A stretch of DNA of 64,000 nucleotides, from positions 250,609 to 314,608 of the forward strand of contig BCIM01000005.1 of assembly GCA_039545315.1 (NCBI GenBank), read 5' to 3'. Origin of the DNA: Kondoa malvinella. Its lineage: Eukaryota > Basidiomycota > Agaricostilbomycetes > Agaricostilbales > Kondoaceae. The notes under the pieces were generated by a model. The model was not told where the DNA came from, did not search any database, and was given only the letters and a program-made list of their open reading frames with translations. The position numbers and the translations under genes are program-made. Positions 33,662 through 45,951 of the stretch are shown piece after piece (position 1 is the stretch's first letter; each line of letters opens with the position of its first letter).

Positions 33662-36321
33662 TCAGAGCTGAGTATAGAAGAGGTGGACCCGGGAACCCAC
33701 AGTCTTGTCGCGTAGAGAGTGACCCTCTCCAGGATGAGCATCGACCTGCTTGTCGCTGCTTTTGGCGTCCCTCTTTGCCTTGTGCTCGTTTGTGACATGA
33801 CTGTAAATGTGAGTATAGGGAGAAGAGGTAGAAGCATATACTTACTCGATAACGGCCTTCGGTGTATTGTCCAATGACTTGAGTGCCATCAGAAGTGAGG
33901 CGATGCTTGACAACGTTCAGTCTTCAGCCATGCGGGTCCAGTGAGATCCTTACAAGCTGTCACATCGACTGCGAGAGAAGTCTGGAGAATCGTCAACACT
34001 ACCACGGATCGCTATGAGAACAGCTTGCCTTCTCTGCATACCACACGCAACATCTTGACGCCATGGGCATGAGGAGCCCTACGAAAGCATCAGCTTGTTC
34101 GAAAGAATACGGGACTGGAAAGCGTACATGTGATAGGCAGGCTGTGATGTATTAGTCAGCGAGGTAACTGATTCGATCAAGGGCTTGACTTACGACGATC
34201 CATCCGCTCTCTTTGAGCTTCGAAGCAATAGCAAATTCGTCATATTGACAATTCTTGTCCTGTCAGAGCCAGAGCAACAGACTCTCAGCAGGTGAGTCGG
34301 CACATCTGGATCCTGCTCACCTTGATTCTCCAAGCGACGAGAGGCAAACCATCACCAGGCTTATCGCTCATCAACTCGAACATTTTTCCATCGGCAATCC
34401 TGGTGATCGCCTCGGCCAAGTAGCAAGCGTTAGCAGTAATGTTGGTCAAGACAGAACGATAGCCATTCATTCCGAATCGAAGGAGTTGATAATATTGCGC
34501 AATGACTTGAATGGCGCTCTGTGCATCCAAGGGGCCTCAACCATGCTATGCGTAGCAAGGCGGTTTTGAGAACGAACCTTGCTGAAATTCAGTGTCAAAG
34601 ACATCTGAGCAGATCCGAGCTATTTTGGGAGTGAGCAAAATGAAACTGAAGGAGCAATGGTGACTTACGTAGTCAACGGTGAAGATGATCTGTTAGGCAT
34701 CAGGCTTGTAGACCGAAATGAACAACATCAGCTAACCTCTTGCGGCAGAAATTGCTTCGATCGCCAGACTATACCAAGTCATATCAGCTCCAGAGTATGG
34801 TCTGTGGTCAAACTTACAAGCGAACCCAACACCAGCATAACTCAGACCATACTTGTGCCTGTGAGTACCGCATTGCTATAGTCTTGAGCAAGCGTAATCA
34901 GAAAGAAAGACTTACCCGCTGGTGTTGATAGAGCAAACCAAAGGCACTTGAAAGTCCCATTCCAGTTCAGGCTTGACGAAGGGTGCGCAGAATCCACCAG
35001 AAGCAGCATCGCTGGACAGGTATCAGGATATAAACAAGCGACAAGAAGCGGACTCACACGTGGATCCAGACATCGGTTCCAATCTCTTTGTTTTTTATTT
35101 CCAGCAGATCACTCATGCCCTTTACATCTTCGTATTGTCCAGTGTAAGTTGTACCTTCAGCAAAATTAGCTTCACGTCGCCTAGAAAGGGCAACGAACTT
35201 ACCCAAGAGCGCACAGACGAGAATCGTATTCTCATCAACCAGATCCACAGCTTCCTTAGGCTCCATCACAAATTTGTCCTCGGTGCAATACACGAACTTT
35301 TCTTCTACGTCCAAATACCTGGCAGCCTTTTCCCAGCATACGTGCACAGCAGAAGACATGACAATGTTTGGTTTTTCGGTTGATTTACCTGCTGCGCGAC
35401 GAGAAGCTTGCCAGCGTTTCTTGGCTGCTAAGACGGCGAGGATGATCGCTTCGCTGCTTCCCACTGTTGAGACTCCAAGGGCGTCCCTGTCAACCATTCG
35501 AATCTTTAATACCGTTGGAAAGGTAATACAGGCAGAGAAGCTGACCCGTTTTCTTGCTCCATAGGCGCATGGAAGAGGTTGCCTTGGAAATGTGAGACAA
35601 GAATCCTACCGAATGTATATAAACTTACCGATGATGTTGACACATCGCTTCTCTATCTCGCCACAGGCTGGGTATTCCTCGCTACCAGAGTGTCAGCATC
35701 ACTCTTTGATAGTGCCTTGGGCCTACACATCAATGAAATTCTACCTTCTTTGTCAGAATTTATCGTCTGTTTCACGGGTAGACGAACCTTCTTGAGATTC
35801 TCCATCATCAATTGCTCAGCCTTCTCGTTCCATCAGCTCAAAGTTGAGTCTTGTGTAGAGCACTTACTTCCGGTTCCATATATGTAGTCACGCTAGCAGG
35901 ACATGAGCGAAGTCGCTACTGAAGACCTGTGAACGTACAAAGACGCTAAGTTCAAGCCAGGTTGTCTATTACTGCGTCAGCTCCTTCAAAGCAAAGAATA
36001 GAGAAGGCTCACCCATCGAGACTGATACACCATACCAGCTCAGCCAGCGAAATGAGAGTCGCGGACATCAGACTTACTCCAACTCGTCCTTGATGAACCT
36101 ATTACGAGATCAGCACTACCAGTGTGAAGCCAGCATGACTCACCTGTACGCAGCTCTAGCGTCCATTTCCTCCTCTGGCATTTTGTACCCTTCAATTTTA
36201 TATTTAGTGACGTTTGCGATATTTTGAGCAAGAAGCCCAGCAACGTACGAGCAAGACCTGCTGAGGCTTGAGCTGAGCCATAGACTGTTGTACTAACTTG
36301 AGAGGAGTTGATGTTGTGCAT
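33662..36321 (-). CDS. GAD1: glutamate decarboxylase
   Basis: A PLP enzyme converting glutamate to GABA, acting in the GABA shunt and stress metabolism. After an N-terminal exon (MHNINSSQ) comes [20 protein letters not shown]. Further blocks: [57 protein letters not shown] and VWIHVDAASGGF, with [20 protein letters not shown] next. The PLP-binding lysine lies in [16 protein letters not shown], split by an intron. The C-terminal domain ([40 protein letters not shown]) is complete. The final exon is Lys/His-rich; its frame, and so the stop (33662 or 33622), is uncertain. An in-frame ATG at 36408 is an alternative start. About a dozen introns. Confidence 0.9.
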
Positions 36322-36480
36322 GTTGGAGTCTCGAGAGGGTGGACGGTAGCTAAAGAGGGAAGCAAGACGAAATGTCATTCGGACAGAGCTGAAGTACTCT
36401 GCAACCATCTAGATTCATCTCCAGTACGTCAATACCTATATACAGCGTGACCCAGGCCAATCAAAGGCTGTCCGCAGCTC

Positions 36481-37725
36481 TCACACCTCTGCTCGACTCG
36501 GCGGTTTCCTCTTTCTCTCTTTACCAGCAGCTTTCTTCTCCCTCCTCATTTCGACCTTCTTTTCCCTCTTTGGATCTTTAGCCAACTCCTCTTTGCGTTT
36601 GCTCTCGACCAATTTCTTGATTTCACCTCTCTTGAGGTAAAACTCGCCTTTACCTTCTTTGCGTTTCTCCCTTTCAGTCTTTTTCCATTCTTGCATCACT
36701 TCCTTCTCTTTATTTTCTCGAACTTCACGAGCATGACGAGATTCCAACACGGTCAGTTCGCGTTGGAGGAATTCCTTGTCGGCGTTGGACATGTTGGCGT
36801 TCTTCTTGGAGGCGGCTACTTGAGCTCGAAGTGATGCTAATTCATTCTGTTTGGATTCAGATAGGAAAGAGTAGGAGGTTGATGGGGTGTATGATGATTG
36901 GGAGAGCGTTGGGTCGAAGCGTGGATCTCGTCGGTCCTATAATTCAAGTCTTAGCGAGTGATCCGACAAGAGACATTCATAAAAGGGAAACAAGAAGACG
37001 TCGAAGGCGACACCAGATGAAGGGAAAGCAGCACTCACGATCTTGGGCACATCAACCACTTGTCTATGCCTTGTCACTGATCGCTTGGAAGACATTTCCA
37101 TAGGCCTGTATACCATGCAACACTCATAATCAGACTAATCCGAAGGAGTGACAGAGGACACACGCATGTTTGCTACTTCGCTTTGCCAACTCTTTCCGTT
37201 CCTTTTTTGGTTTATCCACAGCCTTTGCCAGCTCTTGAGGTAAAACACCATGTCTAGGTTCTGTTCGACCTTTTCGGCGACCTTTCAATGGTTCCAGAGC
37301 TGCTAAAGCGGCTGCCTTTTCATCTTCTGTTATAGATGGCCGTTTTCGCTTCTTTGTCGCCGGAGGAAGGGCTGCTTTAGCTTGTAGAAGCGTAGAGAAT
37401 GGCAGAGCGGATAGTTCTGCATGATGCAATTATGTAAGAGACAAGGGCAGGAACAGAAAAGATGTCAGAGCAAACCTTGCTGCAGCGCTGCCTGATGACA
37501 ACAAGGTTAATCTAGTTGACACTAGTGTACACACAGACGACTACGGACCTGCTCATCTTGGCTCTCATTATCCTCTTCCTCCTCCTCTCCCAAGCCTTCA
37601 AAATCAGATTCGCCCAAATATTGCGCTGCTCTCTGCGATTGTTGCCCTTCCGGTTCCGTCTCGCTCACTGCACTCGCCTCATCATCCTCGCTCTCACTCA
37701 ATCTCGCTCTCTTGTTTGAACTCAT
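36481..37725 (-). CDS. RRP36: rRNA biogenesis protein RRP36
   Basis: A nucleolar factor for early 18S rRNA processing in the small-subunit processome. The start MSSNKRARLSESEDDEASAV leads into an acidic region, then LSALPFSTLLQAKAALP. The family core follows: APMEMSSKRSVTRHRQVVDV, DRRDPRFDPTLSQSSY, SYSFLSESKQNELASLRAQV, then a long charged helix (REVRENKEKEVMQEWKKTER; GEFYLKRGEIKKLVESKRK). It ends in a very basic tail with KRKPPSRAEV. Three introns at about 37,504-37,548, 37,418-37,475 and 37,108-37,165, plus one near 36,935-37,040. It is divergent from HSE1 with 76 bases between start codons. Confidence 0.88.
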
Positions 37726-37801
37726 TCACTTGCTTCGGTGTATTGGTCGAATACTTCCAAAGCGTGTCACCGCCTCGGATCTCTGTTACCCAGCCACAAC
37801 C

Positions 37802-39990
37802 ATGTTTGCCGCTTTGACAGGTAGCGGAGCGTCTTCAAATCCTTATGATACCATAGTAGAGAAAGCAACAGATGAGACCCAAACGGCAGAGAGCTGGGAT
37901 CTGGTCAGTTGTTCCGCCCATACACGACTTGTAGACGCTCATGCTGTTGCCCAGTTAATGACTATATGGGAAAAGGTCAATTCAGAAGGAGACACTGGAG
38001 CGCGCAACGTAGTCCAGAGCGTGCAAAAGAGGTTCTTGCATCGGAACGCGAATGTCCAGCTATACGCCTTGACTGTACGTCCCCTCTCTCATCCCATGCT
38101 GTCATGTACGCTTATGCTGGCGATAGCTGACAGAAGCTCTGATCACCAATTGTGGACCGGCCTTGCATCGAGATATAGCGAGCGCTTCATTCACCGAATC
38201 CCTTAAACGACTGGTAACCGATAGAGTGCGTCTGATTCCCTTATACCTAGTACATACTTATGAGGATGATAGAACGCACATGACAGAGCCAAGAAGAGAG
38301 CCGCGTCATTAATCAAGAAATGGGCAGGCGAATTCGAGCGAGATGAGAAACTAGGCATCATGTCTGAAGCTTATGATTCCCTCAAAGCTAAAGGTATTCT
38401 CTCATTCATCCTAGCTTTATCCTCTCTAACGATCAGCTTTAGGCATCCGCTTTGACGAATCCGACGAACCCGCAGCTGGACCTTCGGCTTCAAGACGAGA
38501 TGATTTCGACCTAGCAAAGAAGGAAGAACAGGACCTCCAACGCGCCATTCAAGAATCAGAACGAGAAGCCGCAGCAGCAGAAGCAGCTCGACAATCCCGG
38601 ATTCCACAACCTTCTCAATCTACCCCTCAACGTCAATCAACACCGCAATCAAACGGTTACGTCCCTCAAACCTTACCTGGTACCTACCCAACGCAAAAAC
38701 CATTATCTGATCCTGAACTACCTGTAACGCATCCTGTTTCCCGTGCTCGAGCTTTACACGATTTCACACCTGATCCTTCTACACCTGGTGAATTACCTTT
38801 TCGAAAGGGTGATGTTATTAGAATCTTGGAAAAAGTCTATACTGAATGGTGGAGAGGGGAATGTAGAGGTCGAGTGGGAATCTTTCCTGTTAATTGGGTC
38901 GAAGTGATTCCTGATCCAACGCGGGAAGAATTGATAAGGGAAGCTACGGTTGAGCATGAGGTCTTTAGTCGGGTAGGCGAGGTGGATAGGTTGCTGGAAT
39001 TGTTGAACAGAGGTGAGGAAGGGGAAGAGGTGATGGAGTTGTATGGGCAGTGTGTCAGTCTGAGGCCCAAGATTCAGCGGTTGATTGACAAGTATACGGA
39101 TCGCAAGAGTAAGCTTCTCGGATTAGCTGTAAGGATCTTGCTGATCGTGTGTAGACGAGTACCTGGAGATCCATTCGAGATTCGTTGGTGCGGAAAGGCA
39201 GTATGTTGCTATGCAAGATGCAGCTCGGCAGGCATACGAGCAGCAGCAACATCAACAGCATGGTATGTCTCGCATCTGATTATGTGAACATGGACTGACC
39301 CAATCTATAGCTGGCTATGGACCACCGCAGCATCAAGGCTACTATCCTCAGCAAGGCCACCAACCTCAGGGTCCGCCTCAAGGCTATCAATATTCTGCCC
39401 AACACGCTCCAGCTCAGCACATGCAGCACCAAGTCCCACCTGCGCATCAATCACCTGGTATATCGCAAAATGCACAGCAGCCGCCTTTCGCTCATGGTCA
39501 ACAGCACGCTCAGGTCCAACCTCAAGCCTCCCAACATGGTGCAAATCCATACGCTCAACCTTTCCAGCCAGCGCAAGATGCTCAACCTCAACCCATGCAA
39601 GCCCAAGCTCAGTACCAGCCAGATCCGCAGTACCACCCTGATCCTCAGTACCAAGCTGCTCAAGCATACCAGCAACAACAATCTTACGCTCAGACTAATA
39701 CTCCGCAGCCAAGCGAACCTCCAGGATCGTATCAGCCAGGTCCCTTGCAATCGCAGTCTTCCGCTAGTCCACATCCACCAAACCAGCAATATCGACCATA
39801 CTCTGCTGCGCCCGATACGCAAGACCCGAACCTAGGCTATGCGCAACCTTACCCAGCCCATCAAGCGTCAGCACCTAGACCAGGATATGATCAGTCGGCG
39901 GCGTATGGTCAGCCAGATATTGGATCGCTGAATATCGGATCTGCACTGCCAGTGCCGCAACACCAGCAGTATTTGCCTCAACAGGGATGA
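37802..39990 (+). CDS. HSE1: ESCRT-0 subunit HSE1 (STAM), VHS-UIM-SH3
   Basis: Sorts ubiquitinated cargo on endosomes together with VPS27. The N-terminal VHS domain (NPYDTIVEKATDETQTAESW; NVVQSVQKRFLHRNANVQLY; KRAASLIKKWAGEFERDEKL) is broken by three short introns. A ubiquitin-interacting motif follows: EEQDLQRAIQESEREAAAAE. The SH3 domain reads RALHDFTPDPSTPGELPFRK, GDVIRILEKVYTEWWRGE and GRVGIFPVNWVEVI. Then comes a GAT-like helical part (VDRLLELLNRGEEGEEVMEL; SLRPKIQRLIDKYTDRK). The last quarter is a Gln/Pro/Tyr-rich disordered tail, with PQYHPDPQYQAAQAYQQQ-type repeats, ending in QYLPQQG. Confidence 0.93.
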
Positions 39991-40695
39991 AGGACCTTTC
40001 GAAAGATTGTACAATAGCTTATGCATTATCGATTGCGACCTTCATTGGCTTAGCCGTCCTAATCTCTTGAAATACTCGAAGGCCTGCTACGAGCAGACTA
40101 GTCCTGATTTTAAGAGGTTGAAGATTGGGCAGGCGCAGGTCCTCTGTATCGGGCTTAGCGAAAACAAAAAACACGCACAGGATAGCTCACTGTGCCATGA
40201 TTGAGAGTAGTTCTGGCCATATAAGTGCACCAGACCGTTCTGCCCAAATTTTATGCAAAGCTGCTTGATTTCCCAATATCTCACTCTGTCAAGCATCAGA
40301 AATGCAATGACAACTTTGGTTAGTACCAACCCAGTGCGCTTTTATGTAAGCCAAAATGCTGGATCGGATCTGAGCATGCAGGTTGAGATCTTGAGTTAGT
40401 CTAAGACTTCGCACAGGGTAGTACTGACTGTTCAATGCTGGAGGACGGCTCTAACCAGGCAAGTGCTACAGGTCCAGCATTGCGGCTGGACTTTCTTTGT
40501 TGATTACGCCTTTGACCTGGTACACATTGTCAGCGAGTAAACGTATGAGAACCATCTCACGCACTGAAACAGTGTAGACAGCAAGGCCGGCCAGATGGGC
40601 GCGTTCGGTCTAGCTTGCCATAGGCGTTGTAAAGTATCTTGGTCAGCCGAGATCTCAGACTATATCACTATGAGTAGATTCCGACCGACAAGCCT
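39991..40695. other. intergenic, no supported gene
   Basis: Between HSE1 and the convergent end of the BTB gene. An 80-codon minus frame (40087-40329) has no domain and no linked exons. No repeats or RNA genes were recognised. Confidence 0.45.
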
Positions 40696-42438
40696 TTAAC
40701 TTTCTCGATGCTCGTTGATATAGGCCAGAATCTTCTCTCGAATCTGCTCGCTGATTTGCCCCATTCTATCGCGATGTAAAGTCCACATACCTCGGGAAAA
40801 GTACTGGCGGGCGAGCTAGATCCCTCCGACAAGGCAATTGATGCATCGATACTTGATAAGATTTGCGCTTTTGCTGCCTGCCGTAAATCGTCCAAGCCCA
40901 ATTCTAGCCGATGTGTCAGGCGGTAAAGAAACAGTCAGAATGCCGCTCACTGTCAGCCAATCTGCTGCCTTGTCAGACAATGACTTGGAATCAGAGGAGC
41001 AACTCACCTAAAGATGGACTTGGCAGAAACAGGACGAGACTCCCAAGCCGTGTTGGCATTTAGGTAGCGTGCTAAGCGCAAGTCATAGTCCTTCTTCGTC
41101 TCAGTCGCAGTCCTCTCATGTTTGTAGCGGCTACTCGGTGGAGCAAAAGCAATGGAATCCGCGTGAAGGTAGTATAGCATAGCGCCAAAAGTCCGTCGAC
41201 TGAAATCGGTGATGATCACTTGCTTTCGCCTAACCTCAGGCTGATCTTGCGTCGAGACCGGATCGTCAACACTTTCTCGACGTCTTTTGGCTGGTCGCTC
41301 GACGTCCTCGGCTTCTTCTTTGATCAGCGGTGTCGCGAGGGGCGGCATCTCGTCCGGTGCTTGAGATTCTGCTTCGCTTTCGGCATCACTATCATCGGAG
41401 AGCAGGTCGGATTGCGCGTCGTTCGTGGCAGGGGGAAGAGTCATATCTCGACCTTCGGCGAAACCTTCTGCGGCGAACACTGGAACACGATTAGGCTGGC
41501 TTACTACTACATGCAGTCGAAGACAGACTGGTCTTGAAATATTCACAACGCATAGATAGGACACATTTGAGGGCGTAGAGTCTCGTGGACTGACGTCTAT
41601 TGGCAGAAGGAAATACGAATTCGACGTCGCTGTTCGCTGCGTCATTGAATAATGTGCCTAATACTGCTTGAAGCTGTTGAACACGAAGGTCCAAGGCGAC
41701 CGCAGGTGATGCGTAGACTGGCGGCTCCGCCGTTTCAGCTGGGTCCGCCGCTTCAATCGTAACTGTCACGTCGACGTTATACTACAAGTATACACATGTT
41801 CAGGTCAGCATTCAAGCGAGTGCTTGCAGCACTTACGGAATCGCGCCTAGCAGCCACTTCGCGCAGGGCCTGGAGTGTCATGAAGCTAGACCATCCGCAA
41901 TTGGGAAGCTTGCTGGAAAATTGGCGAACGCCCAGTTCAGATGGGTCATCCCCTATCTACACAAAGGCAGGTTGATTCAGATGCGCCGACTGAGACGGGA
42001 GCATCGGTAATACTTTGATAGAATAGTTACAGCGAGATGGTCTGGCCCATTCATCATGCTGGAGGAGCTCGTGCGGCTGAGGCACAGCATATAGATAGAT
42101 GTTGATGTCGCTGTCATCCGCTACTTCGGCGGAATTTGGAGTCTGCAGATTTAACTATCGTCCGCAAGGGCGTTAGTCGCCAGAACAGCCTGAGGTCACA
42201 AGCACACACCTGCCAACCCGAGAATACTGGTGATTTATTGTAACCGAAGGTCGACAAGAGCAAGTTGCCCGATGCCTGCCGCGTGAATAGAGCAGGAGTT
42301 GACCATAAAAAGGTGCGCTGAGAGTAGCACATCAGCCTGATACCAATGCGCATCACAGCTGAGCTCGAATACCTTCGCCGTGGACACTGTCTTCGTCACT
42401 GTCTGTTCCAAATGTTTCTGCTCTTGTACGGTGTTCAT
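40696..42438 (-). CDS. BTB/POZ-domain protein, possibly MATH-BTB
   Basis: Likely a cullin-3 substrate adaptor. The N-terminus (MNTVQEQKHLEQTVTKTVST, then AKVFELSCDAHWYQADVLLS) and a later FSGWQVCA resemble a diverged MATH domain. The BTB half is clearer: LQAVLGTLFNDAANSDVEFV, the intron-split LYALKCVLSMRCEYFKT/VFAAEGFAEG, a long acidic insert with PLIKEEAEDVERPAKRRRE, then KQVIITDFSRRTFGAMLYYL. Small exons then give LGLDDLRQAAKAQILSSI and IREKILAYINEHRES before the stop at 40696. The acidic insert inside the BTB fold carries a nuclear-signal-like PAKRRRE. At least seven introns. Confidence 0.72.
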
Positions 42439-43018
42439 GTCTTCTTGTATTTGCGCAATGACCCGTTAGATAGCGACAAGGATGTATAGTGCTCGGTATT
42501 TGTGCCAGAGAAGCTGTCGCTGCAGCCTGCCGCAAAAGCCAAGGTCCGGACAAGCGACTTGAAGAGATAATGCGCTTCACAGCAGCCTTAGCAACAGTCT
42601 AAGGGGGTATATCGTCCTAGCTGGTACAGCTCAGGTATCTGTCAATCCGGGTATCCCTTTGCTGGTAGCACAGAATTTCGTTGTATCAAGACAAGCGGAC
42701 TTTGTTAGGCGAGAACACTGTTGGCTAGCGATCTTCCAGATGGGATATCCATTGTCTATCTACATGTATATAGAGATTCCAGTTGTACTCGTCGGTTGTA
42801 CTCGCTGCATTCGGTACGGTGAGATACCTTCCTTTCCTTCGCACTGCAGACATACTCTGATACTTGACTACCTGCACTGACTACCCTGAGCTGCCTCTCC
42901 CTGGACTGAACCTTGCGTAGATCTTGTTGTTGACTGTGACAATCCGAATCACATAAGCGTCCTCGACCATCTGTAGCGACTTGAGCAGATTAATATACCT
43001 GTCTGCCCCACACAAGGC
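42439..43018. other. intergenic, upstream of the BTB gene
   Basis: No supported gene. The left end of the giant inverted repeat begins just beyond. Nothing here matches the sequence flanking the right end of the repeat. Confidence 0.45.
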
Positions 43019-43053
43019 TGCAAAGATGCGCGCTACCACTGTGCTACAGCCCC
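43019..43053 (-). pseudogene. 5' half of tRNA-Ala(TGC), left end of palindrome
   Basis: Read on the minus strand, the first 29 bases (43053 to 43025) are identical to the intact tRNA at 49060-49088. After one missing base, TTTGCA then matches the anticodon loop up to position 37. Beyond this nothing tRNA-like follows: no 3' anticodon strand, T-arm or acceptor 3' side. This is a truncated copy and cannot fold as a tRNA. Confidence 0.75.
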
Positions 43054-43153
43054 GTGAGTTATTGATGGATCTTCGAGGCAGCTTCAGTCAGTACCATCGG
43101 TTTTTGCTTCAAGATGTAAGTTTTGGCTTGTGACAGGGAGAATTCCAACAAGA

Positions 43154-43408
43154 ACTGGCTACGTTTGTGCTTGAGCATGCTCAGGCTATCATTGCCTTTT
43201 GATATCGCCCAGAACGAGACAGTGTAGCAGAAGTTGGTCGAAAGAGGAGCAAACAAGACACAGAGCGAAAGAGAGAAAACTAGGTGAGAGTTGCTTATAT
43301 ACTGTGCGTCCTCGCTAGAATAGCCAGAGGACATTGGATCAGGGGCTCTGGGTTGTTCAGACTGCTTGATGGTTGCGGAGCTTGGCGTCGAAGTCACCGC
43401 TTTGAACA
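43154..43408 (+). repeat. 255-bp repeat, copy 1
   Basis: One of four identical copies. It begins ACTGGCTACG and ends CTTTGAACA. On the minus strand it carries TATATAAG (43294-43301), then a CT-rich stretch, a typical fungal core promoter layout pointing left. A 12-base palindrome TGAGCATGCTCA lies near the outer edge. The open frame 43059-43667 (-) runs through it, but I see no protein family in that frame. Confidence 0.9.
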
Positions 43409-43756
43409 GAGCCTCTTGCGTTAACTGTGCTGCCACTGAACAGTCAATCTTGCAGTCTTGCGTTATGCACAGGCAAGTATAGAATAGCGAGATCGGCGCT
43501 TTCCAGGCTTTCCAGCTTGATCGCACAGCATCAATCACATTCGCAGTCGAAACTTGCAGCAAAGAAGCGAGTCGGTGCACCCTTGACAGGCTTGCTCTTT
43601 GCAGACCGAGACACCGCTTTGTTGATTTTCGCCGCTGCTTTGCCTTCATTCGGCCATGCGGTCGCACGCGATACCAGGCTCTTCTTTATATCCAGAGATA
43701 GAAACATGCCCATTCGATACCCATTCGAGTGACATCCTTTCTGTTGAGCCCGTGCA

Positions 43757-44506
43757 ATGGCAGCTACTTTGTCTCGCCTGGCACCATTGGCTTTAGAAGA
43801 ATTGGGAGCAGAACCTTTGAGTATGCTCGCAGAGCGAAGGACAGCAAGACGCGAGCAAACCAGGTCGAAGGGAACCAACGAGCCAACTAAAGGGCAGTGA
43901 CCGTCGATATGGTCTGACCAAGAAATAAGAATCTTAAGCTTGATCCACGACTGCGGCTGCTTGCGAGATGTCGGTGTGTCATCGTCAACTGCCGCGCGCT
44001 CTCGCAGAGTTGATCGCAACATGAAATGCAGGAAGAACGAGAAATCGAGCAGCTCCTCAGAACCATTCGTGATGACGCAACGGACACAAGCATTTGGGCG
44101 AAAGACAGTCCAAAGATGACGGCAGAGGCTATTCAAAGGCAGAAGAAGACTATCAATGACGCGTTCGTCCATGGCCTGTTGCAAGCTGTGTTGCTCCTCA
44201 CTGATAAAAGCACAGCCTGAAGATTTATTCGAAGCTGAGGTGATTCATCTCGTCCACATCGTTCGGGAGAGTCTCGTTGTGACCGCATTCTTCAGTCGAG
44301 AGCAGCAGGAAAGATATTCCCATCCAGCGCACCAGTGGGAGAAGCAGCTCGAGCTTCTTGATGTGCGCCAGCATTTGCTTTCCTCAGTAATCCGTGGCAT
44401 GACAATTTCTGTCCAGGGACCGCATCCGGAGAAATGGATCGAGGTGACTGCACAGCCTGAATGGGCTGGCACTGGCTGGGACCATGCTGAGGAAGACAAC
44501 GAATGA
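43757..44506 (+). CDS. candidate multi-exon gene in left arm, unknown function
   Basis: Three open stretches have protein-like composition: MAATLSRLAPLALEELGAEP from 43757; EERDI-like acidic helix EEREIEQLLRTIRDDATDTS at about 44032-44180; and LFEAEVIHLVHIVRESLVVT through to the end WAGTGWDHAEEDNE at 44506. The last two need a frame change near 44,165-44,215, where a 49-base intron (GTCCATGG...GCACAG) fits. The first junction is not resolved. No family is recognised and there is no transposase motif. An exact mirror copy lies in the right arm. It is the best candidate for a product of this element, but may be a chance reading. Confidence 0.3.
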
Positions 44507-45696
44507 TGGGTACGTCCTGTTGCACGTTCGTGGTATAATTGATTCACAGAGAAATAGAGCAGAGAAACATGTGTCTCATCGGCAATGCCTAGTGCTTGGC
44601 TGTCCATCTAATGCCCAATTCACGGAAGCTCCCTGTTGCAGAATTAGGGCCTACCTAATTCCAAATCTTCAGCATTCTGGTTCTATCTCTCTGACGGTAA
44701 TTCCATACTTTCCTGCTCCTGCTTTCGTCCTTATGGGCATTCTCTTTGCTTTTTTCAGGAAGCCTTATTGATCAGGATCCTTCTCTTGCCCGTGCGGCCC
44801 GGCATCTACTCTTTTGATATATATCCTTGTTTTTCTGATCACCATACTATTCCCTTTGTGGCTACCGAGGCTTGACAAGGATCAAGGGTAAATCTGGCGC
44901 TGCTCAATCATCCCTCGCAAACTCACCACCTGGTTCACTGCTGATCTTCTTGTGGACAACGCCATCAATATCTGTATCCAAATTCGCTCAAGCTGGCAGC
45001 CTATGATGCAAATAGCATTTATCCCTCGAAAGTCACCGGCACTCGTAGGGCTTGTGACCAGCATTGCTTCATCGTGTTGAGCACGCTGAGCAAGACTTTC
45101 GCTCCCGTAAGATGCCGACGGCACCTAACGCCTTGTGTCAGACAGCAAGTTGTGATTCTCAGATACGACTACTTCAACTCTTGTCGTAGTACAGCGAACA
45201 GCTATATCGGACTTATCTGAAGCGGCGTAGTGCAGATTCCAAGTACACATTTCACGGCCTACCTGAAGTCTGTGGATGCTCTCCTTCCTTCTGTGCTTAT
45301 TCAGACCTCTTGAGATTCAAGGAACTTTGCCTGCAAATTCTGCGCTTCTTTTTCAACTAGTCTGTCCAAACACTTCCGCCTCAGCCAGATCCATGGCTAC
45401 CCTCTAATCTCAGTGATTCACCTCCTCGTGCCTATGTCTCTCCTTTAACTTGTGGCTATGGGTTTAATCATCTGTACATTATGTCGAGCCATCTACATAT
45501 TATCCTGCCACATCTATTGTGGTGCCCTGTGTCTGTGTCTGCCCATAAGGCTCACAAGATATTGAACGCTCTACCGGCATTGATCCTATACAGAGCACAA
45601 TGTCGGGAAAACTTTACTTCTCTGTGCATGACGCAGGCCTGCAAGACAGATTAGTCAAGGTGTACTGCAAATCCCGTCCCATCGCAAGAGACTCCG

Positions 45697-45951
45697 TGTT
45701 CAAAGCGGTGACTTCGACGCCAAGCTCCGCAACCATCAAGCAGTCTGAACAACCCAGAGCCCCTGATCCAATGTCCTCTGGCTATTCTAGCGAGGACGCA
45801 CAGTATATAAGCAACTCTCACCTAGTTTTCTCTCTTTCGCTCTGTGTCTTGTTTGCTCCTCTTTCGACCAACTTCTGCTACACTGTCTCGTTCTGGGCGA
45901 TATCAAAAGGCAATGATAGCCTGAGCATGCTCAAGCACAAACGTAGCCAGT
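45697..45951 (-). repeat. 255-bp repeat, copy 2
   Basis: Inverted relative to copy 1, so copies 1 and 2 form terminal inverted repeats of the left arm. TATATAAG is at 45804-45811 and points right, toward the gap. Beyond the 255 identical bases, similarity to the outer copy continues for about 75 bases in diverged form (shared TCTTGCAG, TGCGT, ATGCACAG). Confidence 0.9.

Larger units (their letters stand above)
43025..45951 (+). repeat. left arm of giant inverted repeat (2,927 bp)
   Basis: Mirrors 46162-49088: every position x pairs with 92113-x, without an indel. Eight open frames in this arm reappear at exactly mirrored positions. All but one are identical in protein; the one difference is a Phe/Cys change from base 43153 against 48960. 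The arm runs from the half tRNA to the N run. Confidence 0.93.

Noticed and set aside
39305..39822. Long frames on both strands in the HSE1 tail
   Set aside because: They are by-products of the CAG/CAA-rich repeat sequence that encodes the Gln-rich tail.
42841..43018. A long-intron version of the left tRNA copy
   Set aside because: I looked for a 3' tRNA half further along the minus strand; the nearest T-arm-like stretch (AAGGTTCAGTCC) lacks the right loop and acceptor pairing.
43531..44184. 217-codon minus frame in the left arm (and its mirror 47929-48582)
   Set aside because: No recognised domain, no splice partner, and it lies opposite the more protein-like + strand candidate; I treat it as a shadow frame.
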